From NCBI RefSeq assembly GCF_036965045.1, contig NZ_JBALOV010000035.1, positions 62,001 through 126,000 of the forward strand: DNA of 64,000 bases, written 5' to 3'. Positions within the stretch are counted from its first letter, which is position 1; each line of letters begins with the position of its first letter. Under the pieces are notes generated by a model. That model did no database searches. It was given only the letters and a program-made list of their open reading frames with translations, and had not been told where the DNA came from. Both the position numbers and the translations under genes were made by a program. This document shows, piece by piece, positions 16,962 to 25,599 of this stretch. Source of the DNA: Ferdinandcohnia sp036965045. Lineage in GTDB: Bacteria; Bacillota; Bacilli; Bacillales; Bacillaceae_L.

Positions 16962-17513
16962 TTATCTTTCAATTGGGATTGCATTTTCCGGTTCAGCAAA
17001 AGGGTCTTCTTCATTAATATGGTCATAAAACATAACTCCATTTAAATGATCAATTTCATGCTGAAAACAAACAGCTGCTAGACCTTTAAGCTCTACAATC
17101 ACTTCTTCACCCTCTAGATTCGTTCCTTTTACCTTGATTTTTGCATAACGGGGAACGTAGCCTGGTACAACACGGTCAACAGATAAGCAACCTTCTCCAG
17201 CTGTCAAATAACTTTTTTTAACAGAATGGCTTATGATCTTTGGATTGAACAAAGCATAGCTATATAGCACATCATCTTCTCTTAAATGTACAGCGATCAT
17301 GCGTTTAGAGACATTAATTTGTGGTGCTGCAAGCCCAATTCCTGGTCTAAGCCCATATTTTTCAGCTATTTCAGGGTCCTGACTATTTTTTACGTATTCA
17401 ATGAGTTCTTTTAATATTTTACGGTCTTCTTCAGATGCTGGCAAAGCAACCTCTTTTGCAACCTTCCTTAATGTAGGGTGGCCTTCGCGAATGATATTTT
17501 CCATTGTAATCAA
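16962..17513 (-). CDS. defB: Peptide deformylase
   Basis: 183 residues. TTG at 17513 is preferred (gives MITMENI, well spaced from AGGAAGTGAT) over GTG at 17522. All three deformylase motifs are present: GIGLAAPQ, EGCLS and QHEIDHL, whose Cys and two His bind the metal and whose Glu is catalytic. It removes the formyl group from nascent proteins. It corresponds to ykrB/defB of B. subtilis; the phosphatase gene ykrA that separates it from rpoY there is missing. Confidence 0.95.
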   Translation of the reverse strand: MITMENIIREGHPTLRKVAKEVALPASEEDRKILKELIEYVKNSQDPEIAEKYGLRPGIGLAAPQINVSKRMIAVHLREDDVLYSYALFNPKIISHSVKKSYLTAGEGCLSVDRVVPGYVPRYAKIKVKGTNLEGEEVIVELKGLAAVCFQHEIDHLNGVMFYDHINEEDPFAEPENAIPIER

Positions 17514-17703
17514 TGTTATCACTTCCTGTTTCTTGATGCTTTCTGTAGTTTAAGTTTAACAAAGGTTTCATCATTTTAAAATAAAAAGTAGCAAATCTGC
17601 CTTGTTCTAAAGCGTGGACAAACACATATATTTAAAAATAAATTTATGTTATGAAAACATCCTATAATATAGTATATTGTAAGTAGCTAAGGGGGAGCAG
17701 AAT

Positions 17704-18375
17704 GTGAAAAATAAAATGTTTAAACTTTCATTTGTTTTACTTTTTTTGGTTTTTCTCTTAATGGGGTGTACGGGCGGACCATCACCTGAAGAACAAATTT
17801 ACAAGACATTAGAAAAAGTGGTCGAAGTTGAAAAGGACTTTGAAGAACAACAAGATCCACTAGTGGAGTTAGAGAAAAAAGAGAAAGAGCTTTATGATAA
17901 AATTTTAACTTTAGGTATGAAGGAATTTGATCAAATCGTTACATTATCAAATGAAGCTTTAACCATTGTTGCTGATCGTGAAACAAGAATTAACAATGAA
18001 CATGAGAGTATCAAAGCATCCAAAAAGGAATTTCAAAAAATTGATTCTTTAATATCCGAGATTAAGGAAGACAGTGTTAAAGAAGAGGCAAATGCTTTGG
18101 TATCGCTAATGAAACAGCGCTATGAAAGCTACGAGGAATTGTATTCTTCCTATAATGAAGCAATTCAGCATGATAAAAAATTATATGAAATGTTTCAAAA
18201 CGAAGAATTAACATTAGAAGAATTGGAACAACAAATTAATCTTATCAATGAAACCTATGAAAAAGTAGTTGCTAAAAATGAAGCATTTAATAAACTTACG
18301 GACCAATATAACAAAGCAAAGGTTTCGTTTTATAAAAATGCTGGACTAGAAGTTGTCTTCAAAGAAGAGGAATAA
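17704..18375 (+). CDS. ykyA: Coiled-coil cell-wall-binding lipoprotein YkyA
   Basis: 223 residues, GTG start after AAGGGGGAG. The signal peptide ends in the lipobox LLMGC, so the protein should be lipid-anchored outside the membrane. The rest is almost wholly charged helix, rich in Glu and Lys, with repeated coiled-coil heptads. This matches YkyA, which precedes pdhA in B. subtilis. Function unknown. A terminator separates it from the pdh operon. Confidence 0.85.
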   Translation: MKNKMFKLSFVLLFLVFLLMGCTGGPSPEEQIYKTLEKVVEVEKDFEEQQDPLVELEKKEKELYDKILTLGMKEFDQIVTLSNEALTIVADRETRINNEHESIKASKKEFQKIDSLISEIKEDSVKEEANALVSLMKQRYESYEELYSSYNEAIQHDKKLYEMFQNEELTLEELEQQINLINETYEKVVAKNEAFNKLTDQYNKAKVSFYKNAGLEVVFKEEE

Positions 18376-18385
18376 TACACATGAT

Positions 18386-18416
18386 GAAAGGGCTGCCATT
18401 GTTGGCAGTCCTTTTC
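18386..18416 (+). terminator. Terminator after ykyA
   Basis: AAAGGGCTGCC pairs with GGCAGTCCTTTT across a short loop. Confidence 0.8.
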
Positions 18417-18866
18417 TGATGGGCTTTATTAGGGTTCAATGAAAAAAACTTCATGTAAAAATAGCATTTATTGTAGTACAGATGACAAATGTGTATTGGT
18501 ACAGATTTTTTAAATAACAAATTATGTAAAATATCAAAATGAAGAGGACAAGTTAAAAAACAGTAAACAAACAATTTGACGTGCACCTTTCATTGTTGTA
18601 CACTTGGAAATGGATAGAGAGCAGTTGTATTAATTGCTTTACTAAAATAATTAATACAGCTTAAATTTAGGCGTCAAAATATCCTTTTCAAGCATTGCTA
18701 AACGTCATTAATCAAAAGACTACGTCCAATTGGATAAAAAGTGTCTTTGAAAAGATATATTTTTGGGTAACCTAATGCTGTATGTTTTGTATCATTCATA
18801 ACTTTGTAAAATGGCTATATCGCCATAATAAAGTTAACGCACCTATGTGGAAGCACGGAGGAGCAT
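18417..18866 (+). promoter_or_regulatory. Long upstream region of the pdh operon
   Basis: About 450 bp without a convincing gene. It is A+T-rich and must hold the pdhA promoter, but I see no clean -35/-10 pair; TTGGAT at 18730 with GATATA 18 nt on is the best weak candidate. At 18812-18825 lies a near-palindrome, TGGCTATATCGCCA, which may be an operator. Confidence 0.4.
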
Positions 18867-18932
18867 ATGATTAAAGAAAATAGGGTAAGAAAGGAAGCGA
18901 GAAAAGATGGCTGTAAAAGCAAATGTCTTTGA
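18867..18932 (+). CDS. 21-residue leader ORF overlapping the pdhA start
   Basis: ATG 7 nt after CGGAGGAG, a stronger ribosome site than that of pdhA itself. It encodes MIKENRVRKEARKDGCKSKC plus a final Leu, and stops 26 bp inside pdhA in another frame. The arrangement would allow translational coupling or a leader-peptide effect on pdhA. It is a small reading frame, so chance cannot be excluded. Confidence 0.45.
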   Translation: MIKENRVRKEARKDGCKSKCL

Positions 18933-20016
18933 TTTACAAGGGCAACTGGATAAAGTTGCTGAAAACTTTCCTATGTTTCAGATCTTAAATGAAGAAGGAG
19001 AAGTAGTAAATAAAGCTGCTGTTCCTGATTTAAGTGATGATCAATTAAAAGAATTAATGAGAAGAATGGTCTATACACGAATCCTTGACCAACGTTCTAT
19101 TTCGTTAAACCGTCAAGGGCGTTTAGGTTTCTATGCTCCAACTGCAGGTCAAGAAGCATCTCAACTTGCATCTCAATTTGCTTTAGAGAAAGAAGATTTT
19201 ATTTTACCAGGTTACCGTGATGTGCCTCAAATCGTTTGGCACGGCCTACCATTATACCAAGCATTCTTATTCTCACGTGGACATTTTCATGGGAATCAAG
19301 CTCCTGAAGGAGTAAATGTACTCTCCCCACAAATCATCATTGGGGCTCAATACATACAATGTGCTGGTGTTGCATTGGGTATGAAAAAGCGTGGCAAGAA
19401 ATCAGTTGCCATTACTTACACTGGTGACGGTGGAACTTCACAAGGTGATTTCTATGAAGGAATTAACTTTGCGGGAGCATTCAAAGCACCGGCTATATTC
19501 GTTGTTCAAAACAACCGTTTTGCTATCTCTACACCTGTTGAGAAACAATCGGCAGCAGCTACACTAGCTCAAAAAGCTGTAGCAGCAGGAATTCCAGGAA
19601 TTCAAGTTGATGGAATGGATCCACTAGCAGTTTATGTAGCTGTTAAAGAAGCGCGTGAACGTGCCGTTAATGGTGATGGCCCAACATTAATTGAAACAAT
19701 GACTTACCGTTATGGTCCACATACGATGGCTGGGGATGACCCAACTAGATACCGTACTTCCGAGCTTGATAATGAATGGGAAAAGAAGGATCCACTTGTT
19801 CGTTTCCGTAAATATCTTGAAGGAAAAGGTATTTGGAATGAAGAATTAGAAAACCAAGTTATTGAAGAAGCAAAAGAAGATATTAAGAACGCAATCAAAA
19901 AAGCGGATGAAACACCAAAACAAAAGGTTACTGACTTAATATCTCATATGTTCGAAGAGCTTCCTCAAAATTTAGAGGAGCAAATGGAAATCTATAAAGC
20001 GAAGGAGTCGAAGTAA
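18907..20016 (+). CDS. pdhA: Pyruvate dehydrogenase E1 alpha subunit
   Basis: 369 residues. The thiamine-diphosphate motif GDGGTSQGDFYEG with downstream NNRFAIS is present near residues 175-210, and the RYGPHTMAGDDPTRYR phosphorylation-loop equivalent is near 265. With PdhB it decarboxylates pyruvate and passes the acetyl group to lipoyl-E2. First gene of a four-gene operon; pdhB follows after 3 bp. Its own ribosome site (AGGAAGCG, ~11 nt away) is modest and lies within an upstream ORF that overlaps the start. Confidence 0.97.
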   Translation: MAVKANVFDLQGQLDKVAENFPMFQILNEEGEVVNKAAVPDLSDDQLKELMRRMVYTRILDQRSISLNRQGRLGFYAPTAGQEASQLASQFALEKEDFILPGYRDVPQIVWHGLPLYQAFLFSRGHFHGNQAPEGVNVLSPQIIIGAQYIQCAGVALGMKKRGKKSVAITYTGDGGTSQGDFYEGINFAGAFKAPAIFVVQNNRFAISTPVEKQSAAATLAQKAVAAGIPGIQVDGMDPLAVYVAVKEARERAVNGDGPTLIETMTYRYGPHTMAGDDPTRYRTSELDNEWEKKDPLVRFRKYLEGKGIWNEELENQVIEEAKEDIKNAIKKADETPKQKVTDLISHMFEELPQNLEEQMEIYKAKESK

Positions 20017-20019
20017 GCC

Positions 20020-20997
20020 ATGGCGCAAATGACAATGATTCAAGCAATCACTGATGCGTTACGCACAGAATTAAAAAATGACCCAAATGTCTTAGTTTTT
20101 GGAGAAGACGTTGGTGTTAACGGCGGTGTGTTCCGTGCTACTGAAGGTCTACAGGCTGAATTCGGTGAAGATCGTGTATTTGATACGCCACTTGCTGAAT
20201 CAGGAATTGGTGGACTAGCTGTTGGTTTAAGTTTAGAAGGCTTCCGTCCAGTTCCAGAAATTCAGTTCTTTGGATTTGTGTACGAAGTTATGGATTCTAT
20301 TAGTGGTCAATTAGCACGTATGCGTTATCGTTCAGGTGGCCGTTACACGGCTCCAGTAACAATTCGTTCACCATTTGGTGGAGGTGTACATACACCAGAA
20401 CTTCACGCAGATAGCCTAGAAGGACTAATTGCTCAACAGCCTGGTGTGAAGGTTGTTATTCCATCAACACCATATGATGCTAAAGGATTATTAATTGCAG
20501 CAATTCGTGATAATGACCCTGTTGTATTCCTTGAGCATATGAAACTGTATCGTTCGTTCCGTCAGGAAGTTCCTGAGGGTGAATACACGATTGAACTTGG
20601 CAAAGCAGAAGTGAAGCGTGAAGGAACTGATCTTACTATGATTTCTTATGGTGCGATGGTTCATGAATGCTTAAAAGCTGCAACTGAATTAGAAAAAGAG
20701 GGTATTTCTGCAGAGGTTATTGACTTACGTACAGTTAGCCCATTAGATATTCCAACAATCATTGCTTCTGTTGAAAAAACAGGACGTGCAATCGTTGTTC
20801 AAGAAGCTCAAAAACAAGCTGGTATTGCAGCTAATGTTGTTGCTGAAATCAACGACCGTGCAATCTTAAGTTTAGAGGCTCCAGTATTACGTGTAACTGC
20901 TCCTGATACAGTATATCCATTCTCACAAGCAGAATCAGTTTGGTTACCAAACTTCAAGGATGTATTAGAGACAGCTAAGAAAGTAATGAACTTCTAA
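20020..20997 (+). CDS. pdhB: Pyruvate dehydrogenase E1 beta subunit
   Basis: 325 residues, the normal length. Typical transketolase-like beta chain: FGEDVGVNGGVFRAT near residue 28, FDTPLAESGI, and C-terminal VTAPDTVYPFS. It forms the alpha2-beta2 E1 with PdhA. Starts 3 bp after pdhA and is separated from pdhC by a 179-bp gap containing a stem-loop. Confidence 0.97.
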   Translation: MAQMTMIQAITDALRTELKNDPNVLVFGEDVGVNGGVFRATEGLQAEFGEDRVFDTPLAESGIGGLAVGLSLEGFRPVPEIQFFGFVYEVMDSISGQLARMRYRSGGRYTAPVTIRSPFGGGVHTPELHADSLEGLIAQQPGVKVVIPSTPYDAKGLLIAAIRDNDPVVFLEHMKLYRSFRQEVPEGEYTIELGKAEVKREGTDLTMISYGAMVHECLKAATELEKEGISAEVIDLRTVSPLDIPTIIASVEKTGRAIVVQEAQKQAGIAANVVAEINDRAILSLEAPVLRVTAPDTVYPFSQAESVWLPNFKDVLETAKKVMNF

Positions 20998-21051
20998 TTA
21001 TTTTAAAATAATGTAAGGGGACTAATCATCCTAACAAAATGAAAAAGCCTT

Positions 21052-21099
21052 TGGTGTACGAGCTTAGAGGTATAACACCATAAGTAGAGTCGTACACCA
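21052..21099 (+). promoter_or_regulatory. Stem-loop between pdhB and pdhC
   Basis: TGGTGTACGA and TCGTACACCA form a perfect 10-bp stem with a 28-nt loop. No T-run follows, so it is not a simple terminator. It may set mRNA processing or stability, or partial termination, between the E1 and E2/E3 genes. A second small hairpin, ACCCC/GGGGA, lies near 21124-21143. Confidence 0.6.
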
Positions 21100-21176
21100 G
21101 GGCGTATTTAACTTTATTCAACAGTGACCCCTTTCTTTTTGGGGAACATGAAACTAACTATTAGGAGGCGAAAACC

Positions 21177-22472
21177 GTGGCATTTGAATTTAAGTTGCCA
21201 GATATCGGTGAAGGTATCCATGAAGGTGAAATTGTAAAGTGGTTTGTTAAACCAGGTGATGAAGTAGATGAGGATGACGTACTTTGCGAAGTCCAAAACG
21301 ATAAAGCTGTAGTAGAAATTCCTTCTCCTGTTAAAGGTAAAGTACTTGAAGTACTTGTAGAAGAAGGGACTGTCGCAATCGTAGGCGATACATTAATTAA
21401 GTTTGATGCTCCTGGATATGAGGACATTCAATTTAAGGGTGACGAATCAGAAGAGGCTCCTAAGCAAGAAGCTGAAGCGCAAGCACCAGCTGAGACTGCT
21501 CCAGAAGCAACGCAACCTGCTGCAGATGTAGACGAAAACCGTCGTATCATCGCAATGCCATCAGTGCGTAAATATGCACGTGAAAAAGGAATTGATATCA
21601 AAAAGGTTGCAGGAAGTGGCGATAATGGTAGAATAATGAAGTCAGATATTGACGCATTCCTTTCTGGTGGTGCAACTGCTGCTCCTGAAAGTACAGTTGC
21701 CGAAACATCACAAGCAGCTACCCAAGAGGCGCCAAAAGCTCCTGCAAAACAACCAATTCCAGCTGGTCAGTATCCAGAAACTCGTGAAAAGATGAGTGGT
21801 ATCCGTAGAGCAATTGCTAAGGCAATGGTTAACTCTAAACATACTGCGCCACATGTTACATTAATGGACGAGGTTGATGTTACAGAATTAGTTGCACATC
21901 GTAAGAAATTTAAAGCAGTTGCTGCTGAAAAAGGTATTAAATTAACTTACCTTCCATATGTAGTTAAGGCATTAACATCAGCATTACGTGAATTCCCTGC
22001 ATTAAATACGTCACTTGATGATGCGACTGATGAAATTATTCATAAGCATTACTTCAATATTGGTATTGCTGCTGATACAGACAGAGGTCTTCTCGTTCCA
22101 GTTGTTAAAGATGCAGATCGTAAATCAATGTTCACTATTTCAAATGAGATTAATGAATTAGCAGCTAAGGCTCGCGATGGTAAGCTTGCTCCTGATGAAA
22201 TGAAAGGTGCATCATGTACAATAAGTAATATTGGGTCAGCAGGCGGTCAATGGTTTACTCCTGTAATTAACCACCCTGAGGTTGCAATCTTAGGAATCGG
22301 CCGTATTGCAGAAAAACCGGTTGTGAAAAACGGTGAAATTGTTGTAGCTCCTGTACTAGCTGTATCATTAAGCTTTGATCACCGTATGATTGATGGGGCT
22401 ACCGCTCAAAACGCACTCAACCAAATTAAACGCTTGTTAAATGACCCACAATTATTATTAATGGAGGCGTAA
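21177..22472 (+). CDS. pdhC: Dihydrolipoamide acetyltransferase (E2)
   Basis: 431 residues, GTG start after AGGAGG. One lipoyl domain (residues ~2-77, lipoyl Lys in NDKAVVE), an Ala/Pro/Glu-rich linker, a peripheral-subunit-binding domain (~122-158: AMPSVRKYAREKG, GRIMKSDI), a second linker, and the catalytic domain with the active-site motif FDHRMIDG near the C-terminus. It is the core of the pyruvate dehydrogenase complex. pdhD follows after 6 bp. Confidence 0.97.
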   Translation: MAFEFKLPDIGEGIHEGEIVKWFVKPGDEVDEDDVLCEVQNDKAVVEIPSPVKGKVLEVLVEEGTVAIVGDTLIKFDAPGYEDIQFKGDESEEAPKQEAEAQAPAETAPEATQPAADVDENRRIIAMPSVRKYAREKGIDIKKVAGSGDNGRIMKSDIDAFLSGGATAAPESTVAETSQAATQEAPKAPAKQPIPAGQYPETREKMSGIRRAIAKAMVNSKHTAPHVTLMDEVDVTELVAHRKKFKAVAAEKGIKLTYLPYVVKALTSALREFPALNTSLDDATDEIIHKHYFNIGIAADTDRGLLVPVVKDADRKSMFTISNEINELAAKARDGKLAPDEMKGASCTISNIGSAGGQWFTPVINHPEVAILGIGRIAEKPVVKNGEIVVAPVLAVSLSFDHRMIDGATAQNALNQIKRLLNDPQLLLMEA

Positions 22473-22478
22473 TAAAAA

Positions 22479-23888
22479 ATGGTAGTAGGAGATTTCCCAA
22501 TCGAAACAGACACAATAGTAATTGGTGCCGGCCCTGGTGGATATGTTGCAGCTATTCGTGCAGCACAACTTGGACAAAAGGTAACTATCGTAGAGAAAGC
22601 TACTGTTGGTGGTGTTTGTCTTAACGTTGGATGTATCCCATCTAAGGCATTAATCTCCGCAGGACACCGTTATGAAACAGCTAAAAATTCTGAATCAATG
22701 GGAATCAAAGCTGAAAATGTTTCACTTGATTTTTCAAAAGTCCAAGCATTTAAAGATGGTGTTGTCAAGAAATTAACTGGTGGAGTTTCTGGACTTTTAA
22801 AAGGTAATAAAGTTGACGTTGTTCAAGGGGAAGCATATTTCGTTGATGCAAACTCTTTACGTGTTATGAGTGAAAACTCTGCACAAACGTACAATTTTAA
22901 AAATGCAATTATTGCGACTGGTTCACGTCCAATTGAGATCCCATCATTTAAGTTTTCAAAACGTGTTCTTGATTCAACAGGTGCATTAAATCTTCAAGAA
23001 GTACCAGAAAAAATCGTTGTCATCGGCGGCGGTGTAATTGGTCTTGAACTTGGTGGGGCTTATGCAAACTTTGGTTCACAAGTGACAATCCTAGAAGGTG
23101 CAGATGACATTCTTCTTGGTTTTGAAAAGCAAATGACTACACTTGTGAAAAAGAACCTAAAGAAAAAAGGTGCGGAAATCATCACTAAGGCATTAGCTAA
23201 AGGTGTTGAAGAAACAGAAAATGGTGTAACAGTGAAGTATGAAGCAAAAGGTGAAGAACAATCAATCGATGCAGATTATGTATTCGTAATGGTTGGACGT
23301 CGTCCTAATACCGATGAGCTTGGATTAGAGCTTGCAGGTGTTAAAATGAATGAAAGAGGAATCATTGAAATTGATAAACAATGCCGTACGAGCGTAAGTA
23401 ATATTTACGCAATTGGCGATATTGTTCCCGGACCTCAATTAGCTCATAAAGCTTCATATGAAGGTAAAATTGCGGCAGAAGCAATTGCTGGAGAGTCATC
23501 TGAAATTGACTATTTAGGAATTCCTGCTGTTGTATTCTCTGAACCTGAACTTGCTACTGTAGGTTACACAGAACAACAAGCAAAAGACGAAGGCATTGAA
23601 ATCGTTGCTTCTAAGTTCCCATATGCAGCTAACGGTCGTGCACTTGCTCTTGAGGCAACTGATGGTTTTGTGAAGCTTATTACACGTAAAGAAGATGGTC
23701 TTCTAATCGGTGCTCAAGTGGCTGGTGAAAGTGCATCAGATATTATTTCTGAGTTAGGTCTTGCTGTTGAAGCTGGAATGACAGCGGAAGATATTGCAAT
23801 GACTATTCACGCTCACCCAACACTTGGTGAAATTACAATGGAAGCAGCGGAAGTTGCTCTAGGAACTCCAATTCATATTGTAAAATAA
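22479..23888 (+). CDS. pdhD: Dihydrolipoamide dehydrogenase (E3)
   Basis: 469 residues. FAD-binding GAGPGGYVAAIRAAQ, redox disulfide GGVCLNVGCIPSKAL, NAD-binding GGGVIGLELG, second FAD motif YAIGDI and the C-terminal HAHPTLGE with the catalytic His-Glu pair. It reoxidises dihydrolipoyl groups for pyruvate dehydrogenase and probably other 2-oxoacid complexes. Last gene of the operon, followed by a terminator. Confidence 0.97.
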   Translation: MVVGDFPIETDTIVIGAGPGGYVAAIRAAQLGQKVTIVEKATVGGVCLNVGCIPSKALISAGHRYETAKNSESMGIKAENVSLDFSKVQAFKDGVVKKLTGGVSGLLKGNKVDVVQGEAYFVDANSLRVMSENSAQTYNFKNAIIATGSRPIEIPSFKFSKRVLDSTGALNLQEVPEKIVVIGGGVIGLELGGAYANFGSQVTILEGADDILLGFEKQMTTLVKKNLKKKGAEIITKALAKGVEETENGVTVKYEAKGEEQSIDADYVFVMVGRRPNTDELGLELAGVKMNERGIIEIDKQCRTSVSNIYAIGDIVPGPQLAHKASYEGKIAAEAIAGESSEIDYLGIPAVVFSEPELATVGYTEQQAKDEGIEIVASKFPYAANGRALALEATDGFVKLITRKEDGLLIGAQVAGESASDIISELGLAVEAGMTAEDIAMTIHAHPTLGEITMEAAEVALGTPIHIVK

Positions 23889-23898
23889 TCAACATTAA

Positions 23899-23930
23899 AA
23901 AAATCGCTCCATTTTGGGGCGATTTTTTTG
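23899..23930 (+). terminator. Terminator of the pdh operon
   Basis: AAATCGCTCC pairs with GGGGCGATTT, then seven T. Confidence 0.9.
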
Positions 23931-23960
23931 CTGTCCAGTATTAGAAGAGATACAATTTTT

Positions 23961-24338
23961 TTATTTTGAACTAGTCGAAGAAGATAATATATTTTCTAAA
24001 GGAGTGATTATTTCATCTTTGTCCATATTTCCTTCAATTTTTTCAAGCACTTTATCTTGTTGGACAATTAATAATGATGGATATTCCTCAATCTGATATT
24101 TTGAATAAAGTCGGTTCTCATTAGAGGAAACAACCTTCATATTTGCAATTTCATTTGGGTATTTATTTTTTAACTCCAGCAATGCATCATAATAGCTACT
24201 TTCATTTCGGAGATTTTCCTCATCAGAAAAGAAGATAATTTGTTTTTCATCGGTTTCCGGTATTGGTGGCTGTGCCTTATGCGTGGAACACGAGGAAAGA
24301 ATAAAAAAAGAAAGTATGATTAGGGTATATGCTTTCAT
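23961..24338 (-). CDS. slp: Small lipoprotein Slp (thioredoxin-like)
   Basis: 125 residues from the ATG at 24338, close to B. subtilis Slp (about 124), which also lies between pdhD and speA. The signal peptide ends in lipobox ILSSC. The mature part reads like a thioredoxin fold: strand IIFFSDE, helix YYDALLELKNKYP, then YQIEEYPSLLIV with the typical cis-Pro, and a last strand VLEKIEG. The CxxC redox pair is missing, so it is probably not an oxidoreductase. Peptidoglycan association is known for the family. Confidence 0.8.
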   Translation of the reverse strand: MKAYTLIILSFFILSSCSTHKAQPPIPETDEKQIIFFSDEENLRNESSYYDALLELKNKYPNEIANMKVVSSNENRLYSKYQIEEYPSLLIVQQDKVLEKIEGNMDKDEIITPLENILSSSTSSK

Positions 24339-24540
24339 TTTTATAATCACTCTTCCATAAAATAGTCATAATTATAGGCCATTACTGCTAAATTGAATAA
24401 TACAAAACACCTATTTTTCATTCCAGTTTATTTTATCATGTATTCGAAAAATTCTTTCCAATGTAATCGATTTGTTACATAAATGAAAAATACTACCATC
24501 TTTCTGTGCATAATAATTAATATAGTAAAAAAAATATATT

Positions 24541-24649
24541 AGAAAACAAGCCTAGGCCCACGCAATTATGGGGTCACAAAGACATTGCTGCTTTGAAGCT
24601 CCTTACATAATCTTTGTTCCTTTAATACTGGAAAAAGGAGAGTATCTTC
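24541..24649 (+). promoter_or_regulatory. Structured leader that may hide a ribosome binding site
   Basis: Upstream of the small membrane protein at 24650. GCAAT (24562) can pair with ATTGC (24584) and CAAAG (24577) with CTTTG (24591), two interleaved stems. CTCCTT (24599) and TCCTTT (24618) can each pair with the ribosome site AAGGAG (24635). It looks like a cis-regulatory RNA, but matches no class I can name. Confidence 0.4.
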
Positions 24650-24889
24650 ATGAAGGTATATGTAATTGGGTTAATTCAAGTGTTAATTTGGAGTGCTTTT
24701 TCATTGGTAAAATGGCTATCAGGCTCTGACAGTCTTCTAGCAAGAGGTATCTTATTAATGATTTTTTGTTATTTCGCGTTTTTGATTGCTAACAAAATTG
24801 GATTGACACGAAAAGGATCCTTTTTGCTAACAGTCATCTCATTTTTTTGTTTTTTCTCGTTTGAAAAAGTTTTCTGGGCTTTTACATGA
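24650..24889 (+). CDS. Small integral membrane protein, unknown function
   Basis: 79 residues, ATG 9 nt after AAGGAG. Two or three membrane segments can be seen: ~5-22, ~32-48 and ~57-75. The last is Phe-rich. I do not recognise the family. It has its own leader and terminator, so it is an independent unit between slp and the DUF1885 gene; the long structured leader suggests regulated translation. Confidence 0.7.
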   Translation: MKVYVIGLIQVLIWSAFSLVKWLSGSDSLLARGILLMIFCYFAFLIANKIGLTRKGSFLLTVISFFCFFSFEKVFWAFT

Positions 24890-24930
24890 AATAGACCACA
24901 TCCGTAGGATATGGTCTATTGTTATTTTCT
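24890..24930 (+). terminator. Terminator after the small membrane protein
   Basis: ATAGACCA pairs with TGGTCTAT across a 13-nt loop and is followed by a T-rich stretch. The minus-strand gene at 24951 may use it too. Confidence 0.7.
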
Positions 24931-24950
24931 ATAAAGGTCACAAAAACAGG

Positions 24951-25388
24951 TTATTTTCTTTTATAAAAGTACATAATGCGTCCATTAAATAGGTGTAATT
25001 CACCTTCAAGTTTTTTAGCTAGGAACTTGCAAAATTCGTTTGCTTTTCCTTTATCACCTGCAGTGGAACTTTGAGGCAGGGTGACTTGTATATAGCTATT
25101 GCCAGAGTTCTCACCATTTTCGTCTTCCATTGCCTCTTGGCCAACTCCAACTACAATGGCATGGTATTTTGGGTGATCTGATTTTAAGTAAAACCAGTTT
25201 TTTTCTTGGTTTAATTCTTTTATTTGATAAGGAAATGCAGCGTCATCATAATCCCAATTGAGCTGTTTACCAGTTTTATCTGTAATGTCTATGTAGTAGC
25301 TAAAGAGGTCTTTTACATCGTCAAGTGAAATTTTTTGTGCGTTTGAATTAGGGACAAGCTTTATGTATGCGTTTTCCAAACTTTTCAC
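24951..25388 (-). CDS. DUF1885-like protein
   Basis: 145 residues from GTG at 25388; TTG at 25379 is also well placed behind GGAGTAGGAGTG. The sequence (AYIKLVPNS, a middle FPYQIKEL, and C-terminal ITLPQ/FNGRIMYFYKRK elements) fits a Bacillaceae family listed as DUF1885. No catalytic motif, signal peptide or membrane segment. Function unknown. Confidence 0.6.
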   Translation of the reverse strand: MKSLENAYIKLVPNSNAQKISLDDVKDLFSYYIDITDKTGKQLNWDYDDAAFPYQIKELNQEKNWFYLKSDHPKYHAIVVGVGQEAMEDENGENSGNSYIQVTLPQSSTAGDKGKANEFCKFLAKKLEGELHLFNGRIMYFYKRK

Positions 25389-25557
25389 TCCTACTCCAAA
25401 ATTATAAATCTTCTAATCTATTTGAATTCACTCCTATTCTAGCATTGAATTGGTAATAGTTACAACTTCAGATTAATGTAGTCCTTGATTTATGTAATTT
25501 GTTTAGATTTATGATAATAATTCGTAAAAAAAATTCAAAGTGTTATACAATTAACCA

Positions 25558-25586
25558 TTGACGAAATAAATGTGACATACTATTAT
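25558..25586 (+). promoter_or_regulatory. Sigma-A promoter of the SR1 RNA with CcpN box
   Basis: TTGACG, 17-nt spacer, TATTAT. The spacer and -10 contain TGTGACATACT (25571-25581), which fits every position of the known CcpN operator consensus TRTGHYATAYW. CcpN represses SR1 under glycolytic conditions in B. subtilis. An inverted near-copy, TATGTTATGTT (minus strand, 25593-25603), has one mismatch. Confidence 0.85.
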
Positions 25587-25599
25587 ATAAATAACATAA

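Noticed and set aside
24541..24610. Resemblance to a c-di-GMP-I (GEMM) riboswitch (CACGCA... and CACAAAG).
   Set aside because: The required GGCAAACC, the tetraloop-receptor stem and the second helix are missing.
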